Positions 51,839 through 60,894 of a DNA stretch of 64,000 bases are shown piece after piece. Each line of letters opens with the position of its first letter. Within the stretch, counting starts at the first letter, position 1. The stretch covers positions 1 through 64,000 of the forward strand of contig JAUNHC010000028.1 of the NCBI GenBank assembly GCA_030524175.1. Direction: 5' to 3'. The notes below the pieces were generated by a model. The model did no database searches and was not told the DNA's origin. It saw nothing but the letters and a program-made list of their open reading frames with translations. The DNA comes from Eubacteriales bacterium. Lineage in GTDB: Bacteria > Bacillota > Clostridia > Lachnospirales > Lachnospiraceae. The translations under genes were made by a program, and so were the position numbers.

Positions 51839-52894
51839 TCAGGCCACTGCATAGGAAAGCCGGAAGCAGCCACGGCACACGGGAATATACTGGTCCCGGT
51901 GTTCGTAAATCGTTGCCCGGACCCGTTCCTGGTAATGTGGGTTGGCGGCTGCCTTTGGATGCCGCTTAAGCTGGTCATACAGATCGGATAATGCTGCGAT
52001 GCCACCCATGCTTTCCATAGTCATTCGGATAAGATGATGCCAGGTTAGAGCCGTTGTGTCTGTATCATGGACACAATACTGCCCTTCCTGGCGCTGACTG
52101 AATAAAATCATCAATGGATCCGCTTTTTTTAACAGCAGCAGATACTCTGTCACCACCGGGATGAATGGTTTTTTGTACCTTCTGGTGTCCGAGACACAGT
52201 TGAACTGTCCTTTTACCAGAAAGGATTCAAAATCCCCCATCCGCATCACATCATTCTGCATACTGTAAAAATGCCCCTGGCTTCGGATATCTCCCACAAG
52301 GATTGCAAGCCGGCCGTCTTTTCGGAGGGCCAGAAAGAATTTGTGGATACAGAAATTCAGTTTTTCCAGAAATTCTTCATAGCTTCCGCATCTTGAGAGG
52401 TCATCCGGATGCGGGGTACCCCACATGTTCCCGGAATATGGAATGATAGAATGATAAGGCGGATGGAAGAAAATCAAATCCGCCGAATCATCCACCTCAT
52501 CTTGCAGTGCGTTCCAGTTTCCCCTGCCAACAGGCGGCGTGGGGTTCAGATCATAAAGTAAGGACCTGACCGGAAACCGGTCTGCCGCAGCTTTAGAGGT
52601 GCCGGAGCCGCTCATAGGATCAAGCAGCGTAAACTGGCTGGTATCTTTTCCCTCGTACTGCTTGCAGTCTAAGATATATTTCAAGATCGCCGCAACCACT
52701 TCCGGAGAACAATTTCCCCGCCAGGTATTGTCACCGCCCATTCCACGGTCCGGAAAAGCCATAAAGGATGTAAGCTCCTTGCCTACCCGTTTCCGAAGGC
52801 CTTCCGTTCCAAGCATCCCGGCAATGTTTTTCCAGTCTGTCCCGAATTCTCTCTCCAGCAATTGTGCTGCACGCTGCAGCTGTAGTTCATTCAT
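51839..52894 (-). CDS. putative DNA (N4-cytosine/N6-adenine) methyltransferase
   Basis: The 351-residue protein has the SAM-binding motif I LLDPMSGSGTSKAAA (about 90-105) and catalytic motif IV LIFFHPPYHSI (about 140), with the usual spacing of the beta/gamma amino-methyltransferase groups. DPPY is replaced by HPPY, a variation found in some N4-cytosine enzymes. No restriction endonuclease is adjacent, so it appears to be an orphan enzyme, which on mobile elements may protect or regulate the element's DNA. The start at 52894 has GGAGGG upstream. Confidence 0.82.
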   Translation of the reverse strand: MNELQLQRAAQLLEREFGTDWKNIAGMLGTEGLRKRVGKELTSFMAFPDRGMGGDNTWRGNCSPEVVAAILKYILDCKQYEGKDTSQFTLLDPMSGSGTSKAAADRFPVRSLLYDLNPTPPVGRGNWNALQDEVDDSADLIFFHPPYHSIIPYSGNMWGTPHPDDLSRCGSYEEFLEKLNFCIHKFFLALRKDGRLAILVGDIRSQGHFYSMQNDVMRMGDFESFLVKGQFNCVSDTRRYKKPFIPVVTEYLLLLKKADPLMILFSQRQEGQYCVHDTDTTALTWHHLIRMTMESMGGIAALSDLYDQLKRHPKAAANPHYQERVRATIYEHRDQYIPVCRGCFRLSYAVA

Positions 52895-52909
52895 AACCCG
52901 TCCCTCCTT

Positions 52910-53821
52910 TCAATTTTGCCGCATTCTGTCAGCATTTAAGCAGAGTGAAATCTGCCCACTGCCTTTCCGGTAGCAGTATATCTGGTTACTGAGGGCTTGG
53001 CTGGAAGAAAGGTCACAGAACTCCTGCAGCATTGCCTGAAGTGTGGATGGATTCCCCACAGCTGGTTCAACAGTAATTTCATCTTCTGATAGTAAGGTCA
53101 GGAACAAATCTTGTCTCCCTTCCTGGGCAATCGCCTCAAAGACTTCTGGGTAAAGCAGAGAAGTTGCCCCCAGGTAGTGTTCCTCATTAGTTACCTGAAA
53201 GCAGGGCCCCTTGTCCTGGAGCTCCTCGGCAAGCTCTTTAAAAAGAACTGTTTCACACTCACGAGATAAATCCTCGGCAAGCTGAGTTACGGAGTATACT
53301 TTCGGGGGATGAAGCCGCATGGTATTTTCTTTTGCAATTCTGTAAAGATCTTCCATAGAAAGATTCCATCTTTCAAGGCTTCCTTGTGCAATCAGGCAGT
53401 TAATTCCCATTTCCCTTGCAAATTTACCAAAATCCAGATAAAAGAGGACCTCCAAATCCAAATAGGGAGTGTGAACAGCATGATTTAGCATTTCTGCCTT
53501 CTGAGTCGGATTTACCAGCCTGCAGCAGATTGTTTCTTTCACATCTTCAAACGTTTTGTCTGGATCTTCCATGAATTCAATCAACTGGATATTAGAAGAA
53601 AACATTTCTGCTATATCCCGGACGAAATTCAGATCTAAGTTCTCAGCTTCCCGATAGAGCCCCATGACATCTAAGGCTGGGGATTTCCCGGCGCGTAGAC
53701 GCTCACAATGTAAAAGCTCTTGGCTTCCCGCTTTTGTCTGTGGAATGATTTGGTAGCTGTGTTTGGAATCCAGTTTTTGCAGTGTCTTTAATAATTCTGA
53801 TTTGAATAATTCGTATGTCAT
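52910..53821 (-). CDS. DUF5688-like protein 2
   Basis: The ATG at 53821 with AAAGGA gives 303 residues; a longer frame to 53908 overlaps the sigma-like gene. It aligns in plan with the protein at 48316-49104 (ETICCRLVNPTQKAEMLNHA, then PYLDLEVLFYL and GATSLLYPEVF). The second half is acidic. Its role is unknown; the pairing with a sigma-like factor upstream and a methyltransferase downstream is a conserved-looking block. Confidence 0.75.
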   Translation of the reverse strand: MTYELFKSELLKTLQKLDSKHSYQIIPQTKAGSQELLHCERLRAGKSPALDVMGLYREAENLDLNFVRDIAEMFSSNIQLIEFMEDPDKTFEDVKETICCRLVNPTQKAEMLNHAVHTPYLDLEVLFYLDFGKFAREMGINCLIAQGSLERWNLSMEDLYRIAKENTMRLHPPKVYSVTQLAEDLSRECETVLFKELAEELQDKGPCFQVTNEEHYLGATSLLYPEVFEAIAQEGRQDLFLTLLSEDEITVEPAVGNPSTLQAMLQEFCDLSSSQALSNQIYCYRKGSGQISLCLNADRMRQN

Positions 53822-53852
53822 ACTGATTTTTCCTTTCTCTATGTAGGTTAGT

Positions 53853-54389
53853 TTATATAAGATTTTGTTCCCGGAGCCGTCTTCTGAGCCGATAAAACCG
53901 GTTGCCAACTCCGTAGATGGTGATTTTACAGTGTTCGCTAATTTCCCGGTAGGTGTATCCTTCTGCTTTCAAACGAACCACTTCCTTCTCTTTTGGAGTC
54001 AAATGCGAGAGCAGGCGGAGGGCAAGTTCCTGATTGTCCAGTGATTCTGCTATGGACTGCATCCGGTTTGGCAGCAAATCATCCAAATCGGCAAAATCCC
54101 CTTCTTCATCCAGTGGTTCCAGGTGTGCACTGCGCTTCGGGCAGTGCCGGTAGTTCCATTCCTTTGCCACACAGTCGCGCATCTTTCTCCAGGCGATTGT
54201 CGTGAATGAAAATCTGGATAGTGCCGGTTTTTCCATGTATTCCTGGACGGCAAGCAGATATCCAAAGATGACAACATCGTAATACTCCTCTATGCTTAAT
54301 CCTCTTTTATGCAGGAATTTATACACCAGATTGTGGTGCTCACTGGCGTAAAGCTGTTGCTGTGGGGTCAATTCATGTATTTTTCTCAT
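53853..54389 (-). CDS. sigma-70-like RNA polymerase factor
   Basis: The 178-residue protein has a region 2-like N-terminal helix set (LTPQQQLYASEHHNLVYKFL, then FSFTTIAWRKMRDCV) and a region 4 helix-turn-helix (LTPKEKEVVRLKAEGYTYRE, then RFYRLRRRL). The layout fits an ECF-like or phage-type late sigma factor. It precedes DUF5688 gene 2 by 31 bases and may direct transcription of element genes. An ordinary LuxR-like regulator would lack the region 2 part seen here. Confidence 0.82.
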   Translation of the reverse strand: MRKIHELTPQQQLYASEHHNLVYKFLHKRGLSIEEYYDVVIFGYLLAVQEYMEKPALSRFSFTTIAWRKMRDCVAKEWNYRHCPKRSAHLEPLDEEGDFADLDDLLPNRMQSIAESLDNQELALRLLSHLTPKEKEVVRLKAEGYTYREISEHCKITIYGVGNRFYRLRRRLREQNLI

Positions 54390-54407
54390 GGCAATTCTCC
54401 TTTGCGT

Positions 54408-54932
54408 TTAATTTAATTGGTGGGCTAATGTGGCAGCCACCAGTTTTGCACTTCCCAGTTCCATGTCGGACAGCGGCTGACTGTACTTTGCTAAAAGCAC
54501 CAGCGCCAGCGCCGGATGTGCCGGTGAGTCCCCGGCAATGGGGAAAAGTGCAGTGACGGGAATTTTATATTGTGGTCTGATAAAAATGGGATACTCCGGA
54601 TTAAATACAATCTGTTCGCCGGATACCACATAATCAGCCAGTTCTTTCGGGACAGCGCTTCCTTTGGGCAAATGAATCCCCTTGGATGCGTAAACAGTCT
54701 TTGGGGAACACACAAAAGCTCCGCACGGCACGACACTGTACAGAATATCCAAGTAGGTCTGGATCTGCTCACTGTCCGGTGCAGAGGGCTGGCATCTGCG
54801 CAGGCGGATATCCTGCCCAGCGCTTTCTACCTCCAAAACTTCGCTGTCGGCCATCTGCATCATTTTCCGGATGGCCGAAGGGATCACAATACGTCCCTTA
54901 TCATCCATATTGCAGATTGTTGCAATTTTCAT
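54408..54932 (-). CDS. SpoVT/AbrB-type regulator
   Basis: The ATG at 54932 follows GGAG and gives 174 residues. The N-terminal 50 residues form a swapped-hairpin AbrB domain (MDDKGRIVIPSAIRKMMQMA); the rest is GAF-like with VFNPEYPIFIRPQYKIPVTA. The size and domain order match stage V sporulation protein T. An element-borne copy may time the element's genes to growth phase or sporulation. It lies 19 bases from the sigma-like gene. Confidence 0.8.
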   Translation of the reverse strand: MKIATICNMDDKGRIVIPSAIRKMMQMADSEVLEVESAGQDIRLRRCQPSAPDSEQIQTYLDILYSVVPCGAFVCSPKTVYASKGIHLPKGSAVPKELADYVVSGEQIVFNPEYPIFIRPQYKIPVTALFPIAGDSPAHPALALVLLAKYSQPLSDMELGSAKLVAATLAHQLN

Positions 54933-54998
54933 ATGATTCCACTCCTTCTTTACAGAAAGAAGCAGCACAAGGCTGCCTCTCACATCAAAATAAATGAT

Positions 54999-57122
54999 TT
55001 ATTCCTTCAGATATTGCTTCACTAACAGGGTCATGTGCTTGGGAAGGTCTTCTAAATCGGTAATATCCAGAAATCCGTTCTGATAGATCCGCTGGATATT
55101 TTCCTTATCATCGCCAATCGCAGCGGCAAAGAGCGTAATGCCTTTTTTCTCGTACTCCCTCTTGATGCCACGCAGATCGGCTTCGGCCTCCGTACCGTAA
55201 TATCCATAGTCAGCAGGCTGCCCGTCTGAGATGATAATCAGCAGCTTTTTCTTTGCGGTCTGTCTGTACAGGTGTTCTGCTACAAAGCGCAGGGCTGCCC
55301 CATCCCGGTTCCCATCCCTGCCGCTCATATCCATGAGACGGTAACAATCGGTATTGTCTACGGAATCAAACTCTGCATAGGAATACAGGGCGACACCCGT
55401 ATCATCCGTGGAATGCCCGTAAATGGTAATGGGAAGCCCAAGGCTTCTGCAAAAATCATAGAGCACAATGGCTGTCTTCTTGGCATGTGTGATGCGGCTG
55501 CCCCAAGACATAGAACCACTTTCATCCACCAAAAGAGCCACAGCAAGCTTGGGTTCCTCATCCGGCAGGCGTGTCCGCATAAAGAGCGTACCGTCCTGGT
55601 GGTAAAGCGCATGGGTATCCAGGCGTTTCCCATAGATCAGATTTTTCTGGACACCGCCTTTTGCCTCTTCCTGAAGCAGGGAAAGGAGGGAGGCCTGCAG
55701 TCGTTTGGATGCCTTTAAAAGTGCAGGGGCAACGGATTCATAACCAGCGATCATGGCTTCATCCACTTTTTGGATGCGGTTGACTGTCATGTGGATGCCT
55801 TTGTGGGCATCGCCATAATGAATGTCATTGGCCGCTTTCTGTAATTTCTCTGTCATTTCCTGCTGGTATTGTTCCTCTGCTTTTTCGGAAGCGACACTGT
55901 TTAAAATGTCAAACAGGTCAGAAGCCGCTTTTTCATAGCCGGAACCAGCATATTGATGGTTGTAGGTGACCCCTGGATTGTCGCCATCTAATATGGTGCT
56001 GGTCTTTACCAGGTCAATCCGGCCGCCCTCTTCCTGCACTACTTCCTGTATTTCTTCCATTTCTTCCTGCCGGCTTTTTGGGGAGCCTGGCGGGAGACTT
56101 TTTTTATCTTTTTCTTTTTTTCCAGCAGGTACATTTTTCGGCGTGCGTCCACCAGCTCCGGACGGGAGTGGCGTTCCTCCTTTGATTTCTTCGCCAAGCA
56201 TTTCCGCAAGGGATTCTGCCGCCTCTGACTCGCTGCTTTCCTTCAGTTTTTCTTCCATCTTCTCAATGAGAGGTTTTATATAGTCCCAGAGAATCATTAG
56301 GATATGGTTGGCAGCGTGGAAGCGCTCTTTGATGTCATCGGCATAGATAGAGTCTTCGATGTACGGGATGCACTCCTCCAGATAGTCCAGATAAGGCCCG
56401 CTGTAGCCGGACGGATTGTTGATATTTCCGGCTTTGCAGTATTGGATGATGAGATTTGCAACAATGGAAAAATCATTGTATTTATTCTCCAACTGCTCTT
56501 CAATCGAAGGCATCTGTTCTGAAAACCGCAGGTTATTGAGCAGGATTCCCTGGCGGAATACCCCGGGAAATGCTTCGCACATACGCGCCTCGATATATAC
56601 GTCTTCCAATACATTACTGAGTGTCCTGGAACAATTAGCCAGGACAAGGCAGGCTGCATTTTTTTCCTCTTCCTTTTTTTCCATGGCTTCCTGTGCCTCC
56701 TGAAGATGAGCCTGATAGGCAACCTTTGAAAAGGACGGCGCCGCCGGATAGAAGGCACCATTTTGCAGGCTGCCGAGAAACAGCCCCAGCGACACAAAAT
56801 CGGTGTATCGCAGGTGGCCGATTTCATGCCCGGTCAGACCAGTGAGGCTCTGGGAACGCAGGTAGCGTGACGGAAAGCTTTGGGTAATCGGATTTGCAGC
56901 GTTACAGTGAATCCGATAATTATCGGTATATGCCACAGCTGCTTCCGGTTCCGCCTTCCATTCCATAATCACCTGCAGCCCGTTGCGGTAGCGGCCGGTA
57001 GCCGCTTGTGCAAGGGAAGTCTGGTGCCTTTGAAATGCGGAGGATAAAAACAGCTCTTCATCCGGCATGGTAAGCTCCTGATCACGGATCATTCTTTTAA
57101 GTGCTTTCAGGTTTCGATTCAC
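54999..57122 (-). CDS. VWA-domain protein with MIDAS motif (CobT-like)
   Basis: The 707-residue protein starts at GTG, overlapping the XRE stop (GTGA). The C-terminal third is a von Willebrand A domain with the metal site LLVDESGSMSWG (near residue 530) and LIIISDGQPADYG. The N-terminal half contains a helical region and an HEIGHLRYTD segment that recalls a metal-binding zinc site (H-E-x-G-H), near residue 105. The middle is Glu/Lys-rich with GSGAGGRTPKNV-like linkers. Partner to the MoxR-type ATPase nearby; such pairs act as chaperone or insertion machines. Confidence 0.85.
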   Translation of the reverse strand: MNRNLKALKRMIRDQELTMPDEELFLSSAFQRHQTSLAQAATGRYRNGLQVIMEWKAEPEAAVAYTDNYRIHCNAANPITQSFPSRYLRSQSLTGLTGHEIGHLRYTDFVSLGLFLGSLQNGAFYPAAPSFSKVAYQAHLQEAQEAMEKKEEEKNAACLVLANCSRTLSNVLEDVYIEARMCEAFPGVFRQGILLNNLRFSEQMPSIEEQLENKYNDFSIVANLIIQYCKAGNINNPSGYSGPYLDYLEECIPYIEDSIYADDIKERFHAANHILMILWDYIKPLIEKMEEKLKESSESEAAESLAEMLGEEIKGGTPLPSGAGGRTPKNVPAGKKEKDKKSLPPGSPKSRQEEMEEIQEVVQEEGGRIDLVKTSTILDGDNPGVTYNHQYAGSGYEKAASDLFDILNSVASEKAEEQYQQEMTEKLQKAANDIHYGDAHKGIHMTVNRIQKVDEAMIAGYESVAPALLKASKRLQASLLSLLQEEAKGGVQKNLIYGKRLDTHALYHQDGTLFMRTRLPDEEPKLAVALLVDESGSMSWGSRITHAKKTAIVLYDFCRSLGLPITIYGHSTDDTGVALYSYAEFDSVDNTDCYRLMDMSGRDGNRDGAALRFVAEHLYRQTAKKKLLIIISDGQPADYGYYGTEAEADLRGIKREYEKKGITLFAAAIGDDKENIQRIYQNGFLDITDLEDLPKHMTLLVKQYLKE

Positions 57123-57385
57123 CTTTCATTCCTTCTTTCTTGTGATAAATTTTTGGTCAATAACACTTCCATCGGATAGCCATAATAGTCCGCCAGACGG
57201 TATACGGCATAAGCGGACAGAGAGGCGTTTCCGGATTCATAATTCATGATTGTTTTTGGCGGAAGGCTAAGATACCTTGCAAGGGCTTTCTGGGAAATCT
57301 TTTGCTTTCGGGTTTTCCGAAGATAGCGGAGATTTTCAGAAAAGACCATACGCATCCTGCTTTCCATAATGATTTCTTTCTCCAT
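57119..57385 (-). CDS. XRE-family small regulator in the VWA/MoxR operon
   Basis: This 88-residue protein has a helix-turn-helix (RKTRKQKISQKALARYLSLP, then PKTIMNYESGNASL). It lies between the ATPase and VWA genes and overlaps the latter by four bases. GGAGC lies 12 bases before the start; an ATG at 57367 is an alternative. Its embedding in the operon suggests autoregulation of the ATPase-VWA system. Confidence 0.75.
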   Translation of the reverse strand: MEKEIIMESRMRMVFSENLRYLRKTRKQKISQKALARYLSLPPKTIMNYESGNASLSAYAVYRLADYYGYPMEVLLTKNLSQERRNER

Positions 57386-57397
57386 AAGCCAGTGCTC

Positions 57398-59206
57398 CTA
57401 TGCTGCAATGAGAGTGTCTAAACAGTTGCTTTCCAGGTCACTCCTGCTTTCCGCATCCGCAGAGGCGGAGGCAAGGATGGTATAGTGCGCTGCTTCACGG
57501 ATATCCCCGCAGATCATATAAGACTGAATCCAGGATATTAATTCTCTTGATCCGCAGCAGCCATCGGTAATTAAGTTGGCCCGGCAGTATTCAGAAATGG
57601 TTTTTACAACCTGGACCATTGTCCGCACCGTTGATTTGTCGGTACAGCCGGTTACGGCAATTGCCCGCTCTGCCAAGGTATCCTCATCCGGTTCTTCCAT
57701 GTCTACCACAAGGTTCATTCGTGAAATCACGGACTGGTTCATTGCCTTACATCCGGCATAATCATTGTTTGTGGTAAGCACGACAATCGTATCTGGATGG
57801 CGCTTTATAACTTCACCATTCGGAAGCACAACGCTGGAACACCCGTCTAACAGGGAGTTTAAGCCTACAAGAACTCCGGGATTTGCAATGACCGTGGGCT
57901 CCTGCAGCTCGATCAGGTATCCGTTCCGGATTGCGTTTACCAAAGGCGTATCTGTGTATTTGAACCGCTGCTGGGTAGTGCCTTTTGCAAACTGGGCTTT
58001 CGTCTTCGCAGCAATGGTCTCTACCAGCTTTTGGTATACAATATCTTCGGTGATGTCTTCCTCGTAAATACCAGTCAGCTTCTGGTACGCAGTGGCCGGA
58101 TCCAGCATAATATCCTGAAAAGATGGATAACTGCAAGTCGACGCCGATGGCTGATCCACATCCGGTATAAACTGTCCCAGCAGCTCAAAAATTTCTGAAT
58201 TTGCTGAGAACGTCGTAAACAGATATGGCAAATGGACGCCGGCCGCCAATGCCTTGGTTCCTTCGGTCTTTCCTGTACCAGATACACCCCGCAGCAAAAA
58301 ATTACGCATGGGCTGTGAACTGTTGCTTGTCAATTTTGCATGTTCACAGATGCGCTTTATTTCCGGCGGTATGATATACCAGTCGGGCAGCGTTGGGATC
58401 ATGCGTTCTTCTTCTGGGGTAAATATCCGGGATTCGGATAAGATATATTTGCCGACAAAATCTTCCTTTGCGATAGCTTCGGCCGTTCTTTTAGAGGCCC
58501 CTCCGGGCTTTATGACTTGAAACTCTCCAAAAATTACATTGGTAGGAGCATAGAGCCCCTGCTCAATATGAAATGGCTTGACCGCAGGGATCACACCTCC
58601 TGATGTAATGGATGATTTTATTTCTCCGGAAGGAAGCGTTGCGCCGTAACGGATGCGGCGGTACAGATTATCGCACAAAAGCGCTGCTGTCTTTGCTGCC
58701 TCGTCGATGTCAGGATAGCCATTGTCATGGTGTTCTTTTAATGTTTGATAAAAGCCGTTACACTCTTCCTCGGCGAGCGCAGTTGGCAGGAGCGCAAACA
58801 GCAAGGCTGCGCCGCTGTTATCTGCCTCTTTTAAGACGTACTTATCCGGATTACTCTCCGTATCCGGCGGTGTGGAATAACGGCCTGCTATGAATTTACC
58901 GTTTAGCCGGTTATAGATGACCACATGCAGCTCCCCGGTCTTGCTGGGATATTCTGCAATGGTGTAATTATTCCCCTGGCTTCCAATAGCGCCAAGCGCT
59001 TCCGTAGACGACCCGCCTACAGCGGTTTCCAGCTCCATATATGCTAAGACGGCCCTGAGTGTTGCTGCATGCAGAGTTGCCTTAGGACGGGGCTGTGTGC
59101 AGTATTTGGATGCAATCCCGTTAAATGTCGGATCATCGGTGTAATCCTTGAAAGGGTCAGGGAGTGTCCGGCGAAAGGTCCAGTTGTCAATCAAATTATT
59201 TGGCAT
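57398..59206 (-). CDS. MoxR/CbbQ-type AAA+ ATPase
   Basis: The 602-residue protein has an N-terminal domain of about 280 residues without recognised motifs, then an AAA+ core: Walker A GVSGTGKTEGTKAL (near residue 307), a long loop ANSEIFELLGQFIPD, ELQEPTVIANPGVLVGLNSL and sensor-1 VVLTTNNDYAG. That is the MoxR/CbbQ group, which remodels partner proteins together with VWA proteins. AAGGAGGA precedes the ATG. It is operonic with the XRE and VWA genes. Confidence 0.88.
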   Translation of the reverse strand: MPNNLIDNWTFRRTLPDPFKDYTDDPTFNGIASKYCTQPRPKATLHAATLRAVLAYMELETAVGGSSTEALGAIGSQGNNYTIAEYPSKTGELHVVIYNRLNGKFIAGRYSTPPDTESNPDKYVLKEADNSGAALLFALLPTALAEEECNGFYQTLKEHHDNGYPDIDEAAKTAALLCDNLYRRIRYGATLPSGEIKSSITSGGVIPAVKPFHIEQGLYAPTNVIFGEFQVIKPGGASKRTAEAIAKEDFVGKYILSESRIFTPEEERMIPTLPDWYIIPPEIKRICEHAKLTSNSSQPMRNFLLRGVSGTGKTEGTKALAAGVHLPYLFTTFSANSEIFELLGQFIPDVDQPSASTCSYPSFQDIMLDPATAYQKLTGIYEEDITEDIVYQKLVETIAAKTKAQFAKGTTQQRFKYTDTPLVNAIRNGYLIELQEPTVIANPGVLVGLNSLLDGCSSVVLPNGEVIKRHPDTIVVLTTNNDYAGCKAMNQSVISRMNLVVDMEEPDEDTLAERAIAVTGCTDKSTVRTMVQVVKTISEYCRANLITDGCCGSRELISWIQSYMICGDIREAAHYTILASASADAESRSDLESNCLDTLIAA

Positions 59207-59221
59207 GTCTTATTCCTCCTT

Positions 59222-59995
59222 CTATGCCCAGGATATTTCCAGTGCGTTCTCTGTCTCAGATGCTTCTAACTCGTCGCGAATCAGGATGTCGGAAAGAGCT
59301 GCCCAGTAATTCTTTGGCGGGAAATGTTCAAAGGTGCCTTTGACTTCCGGTACGGTCCCATTCTGGATGTAGATCTCACCCTGTTCGTTGATGTACAGCT
59401 TCTGATGTCCTCTTGCCTGCAGATCACCAACCAGATTGGTCAGCAGCGGTTTCCCGATTAATGTATACCAGGATTCCGGATCTACTTGCGGTGCCTCCTC
59501 CGTTCCTTCACCTGCCGGCTGTCTCTTCAGAGTTTCTATGGTCATCATGGAGAGTGTTAAGTTTCCGTAGAGATCCATAGAGACCTCAGCAAAGTTAAAG
59601 TCTTTTGTGCCGTTTGTACGAATCCGCATGGGCTCACCACCGATAAAACGCTCAACTTTAGGCGCTTTTATGAAATCCCAGGTGGCTTTTGGATATGCGG
59701 ACTGAAGCTTACCGGTAATCTGGTAACTGATTTGCCGTAACAGCAGTGTCTCCATGTCGGGTGGCTGCCGGTTATCAGAAACTTTTAGCTTCTTTTTTGG
59801 CCGCCGGTGCTTCCGGAGTTTCGGAAGGCGGGGAAGCAATGGAATCAGGAACAAAAGAAGCGTCCCAACGATTCCGGTTACTGCAATGACCGTGACCAAT
59901 ATCCGATTCGGAAGATTTGGCATGAAAAGCGCCATGATGAATAAAACAATTACCACCATCTGTAAAAAGTGAAGTCCATTCTTTTGCAGTTTCAT
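59222..59995 (-). CDS. membrane protein with soluble C-terminal domain
   Basis: The 257-residue protein has two membrane helices (about 10-28 and 33-54), a basic linker (LPKLRKHRRPKKKLKVSD) and a soluble C-terminal domain (LLRQISYQITGKLQSAYP onward; ending in an acidic tail). It is not a recognised family. It sits 15 bases before the MoxR-type gene and is separated from SSB by a terminator, so it is probably the first gene of the MoxR/XRE/VWA operon and might anchor the complex at the membrane. Confidence 0.6.
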   Translation of the reverse strand: MKLQKNGLHFLQMVVIVLFIMALFMPNLPNRILVTVIAVTGIVGTLLLFLIPLLPRLPKLRKHRRPKKKLKVSDNRQPPDMETLLLRQISYQITGKLQSAYPKATWDFIKAPKVERFIGGEPMRIRTNGTKDFNFAEVSMDLYGNLTLSMMTIETLKRQPAGEGTEEAPQVDPESWYTLIGKPLLTNLVGDLQARGHQKLYINEQGEIYIQNGTVPEVKGTFEHFPPKNYWAALSDILIRDELEASETENALEISWA

Positions 59996-60027
59996 AGTGT
60001 TTTCCTTTCTGCGTGTGTAAATAAAAA

Positions 60028-60069
60028 GAGGAATTGCAGTGCCGGTTTCCCGGGCGGATGCAATTCCTC
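60028..60069 (-). terminator. terminator between SSB and the MoxR/VWA operon
   Basis: GAGGAATTGCA and TGCAATTCCTC (60028-60038, 60059-60069) pair perfectly; the + strand A-run before it gives a U-tract for - strand transcripts. It lies 33 bases before the start of the 59995 gene, so it is also in that operon's leader. Confidence 0.85.
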
Positions 60070-60106
60070 AACATAGGGTTCTTTTGTTTTAACTGTCTAC
60101 ATGGTT

Positions 60107-60793
60107 TTACGTAGGAAATGGCAGCTGTCCCATCTGGCTCTCCGGAACATTGGTGAAGCCATTGTTTGCATATCCATTCCCCGCAGGAGCTGCCTGGTAA
60201 TTCTGGGGCGCTCCGTTCTGAGGCGGATAACCACCGCCCGCATAACCTGCAGAACCATTCGGATAGCCGCCCGAATAAGCTGCATTCGGAACATTGGGCG
60301 CACCTGCATAGTTCCCCCCGTTTTGCATGGGAGGCTGGTTGGGTGCTGCCTGGCTGGGCATTCCCTGGTTTGGATATCCTCCGGCACCGGGGTTCGGTGC
60401 TCCGCCGTAATTTGGTGCAGCGGCTCCATTTTGAGCCGAATTGCCTGCAGCATTGTCTGGTCTGTCAGAAGGGGCAAAATGCCAATCCTTGACGTTAATC
60501 TTTGCTTTGACGTCTGGTTGTCCGGCTTTTGCTCCCTGCTTATGGATATAAGGGGAAAATTCTAAATCCCCATAGACCATGATACCGGTTCTGTGCCGTA
60601 CACCTGCTTTGATCAGGCGGTCTCCCAAAAACTTGTTAAAGTAGCACTCATAAAAAGTAGTTTCATTTTTGCCGTCCTGCCCGCGCTGTGTGGAAGAGAT
60701 GCTCAGGCTGACATACTCCGTGGATGAGTTTCTGGCTTTCTGCATGGCAGGGTCTTTGGTAGGCCTCCCCATAACTAATACAATTGCTGACAT
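60107..60793 (-). CDS. ssb: single-stranded DNA-binding protein
   Basis: The 228-residue protein begins SAIVLVMGRPTKDP and has the OB-fold pattern EYVSLSISSTQR and YECYFNKFLGDRLI, then a long linker rich in Gly, Asn, Pro, Tyr and Ala (residues about 115-215). The C-terminus ends MGQLPFPT: the usual acidic DDDIPF tip is reduced to a hydrophobic LPF, which may alter partner binding. Its leader contains a terminator-like hairpin. AAAGGAG precedes the ATG. Confidence 0.88.
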   Translation of the reverse strand: MSAIVLVMGRPTKDPAMQKARNSSTEYVSLSISSTQRGQDGKNETTFYECYFNKFLGDRLIKAGVRHRTGIMVYGDLEFSPYIHKQGAKAGQPDVKAKINVKDWHFAPSDRPDNAAGNSAQNGAAAPNYGGAPNPGAGGYPNQGMPSQAAPNQPPMQNGGNYAGAPNVPNAAYSGGYPNGSAGYAGGGYPPQNGAPQNYQAAPAGNGYANNGFTNVPESQMGQLPFPT

Positions 60794-60850
60794 AGTAAAT
60801 CTCCTTTCTGCCTCTATGGGCTATAAAATAATAAATAGTAAAATAAAAAA

Positions 60851-60894
60851 AGTGCCATTACGAGGCCGCATAGTACGGCTATCATAATGACACT
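60851..60894 (-). terminator. leader hairpin upstream of ssb
   Basis: On the - strand, AGTGTCATTA (60894-60885) pairs with TAATGGCACT (60860-60851), with one G-U, plus an inner GCCG/CGGC stem, followed by TTTTTTATTT. No gene ends upstream on this strand, so the hairpin belongs to the ssb leader. Confidence 0.8.
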
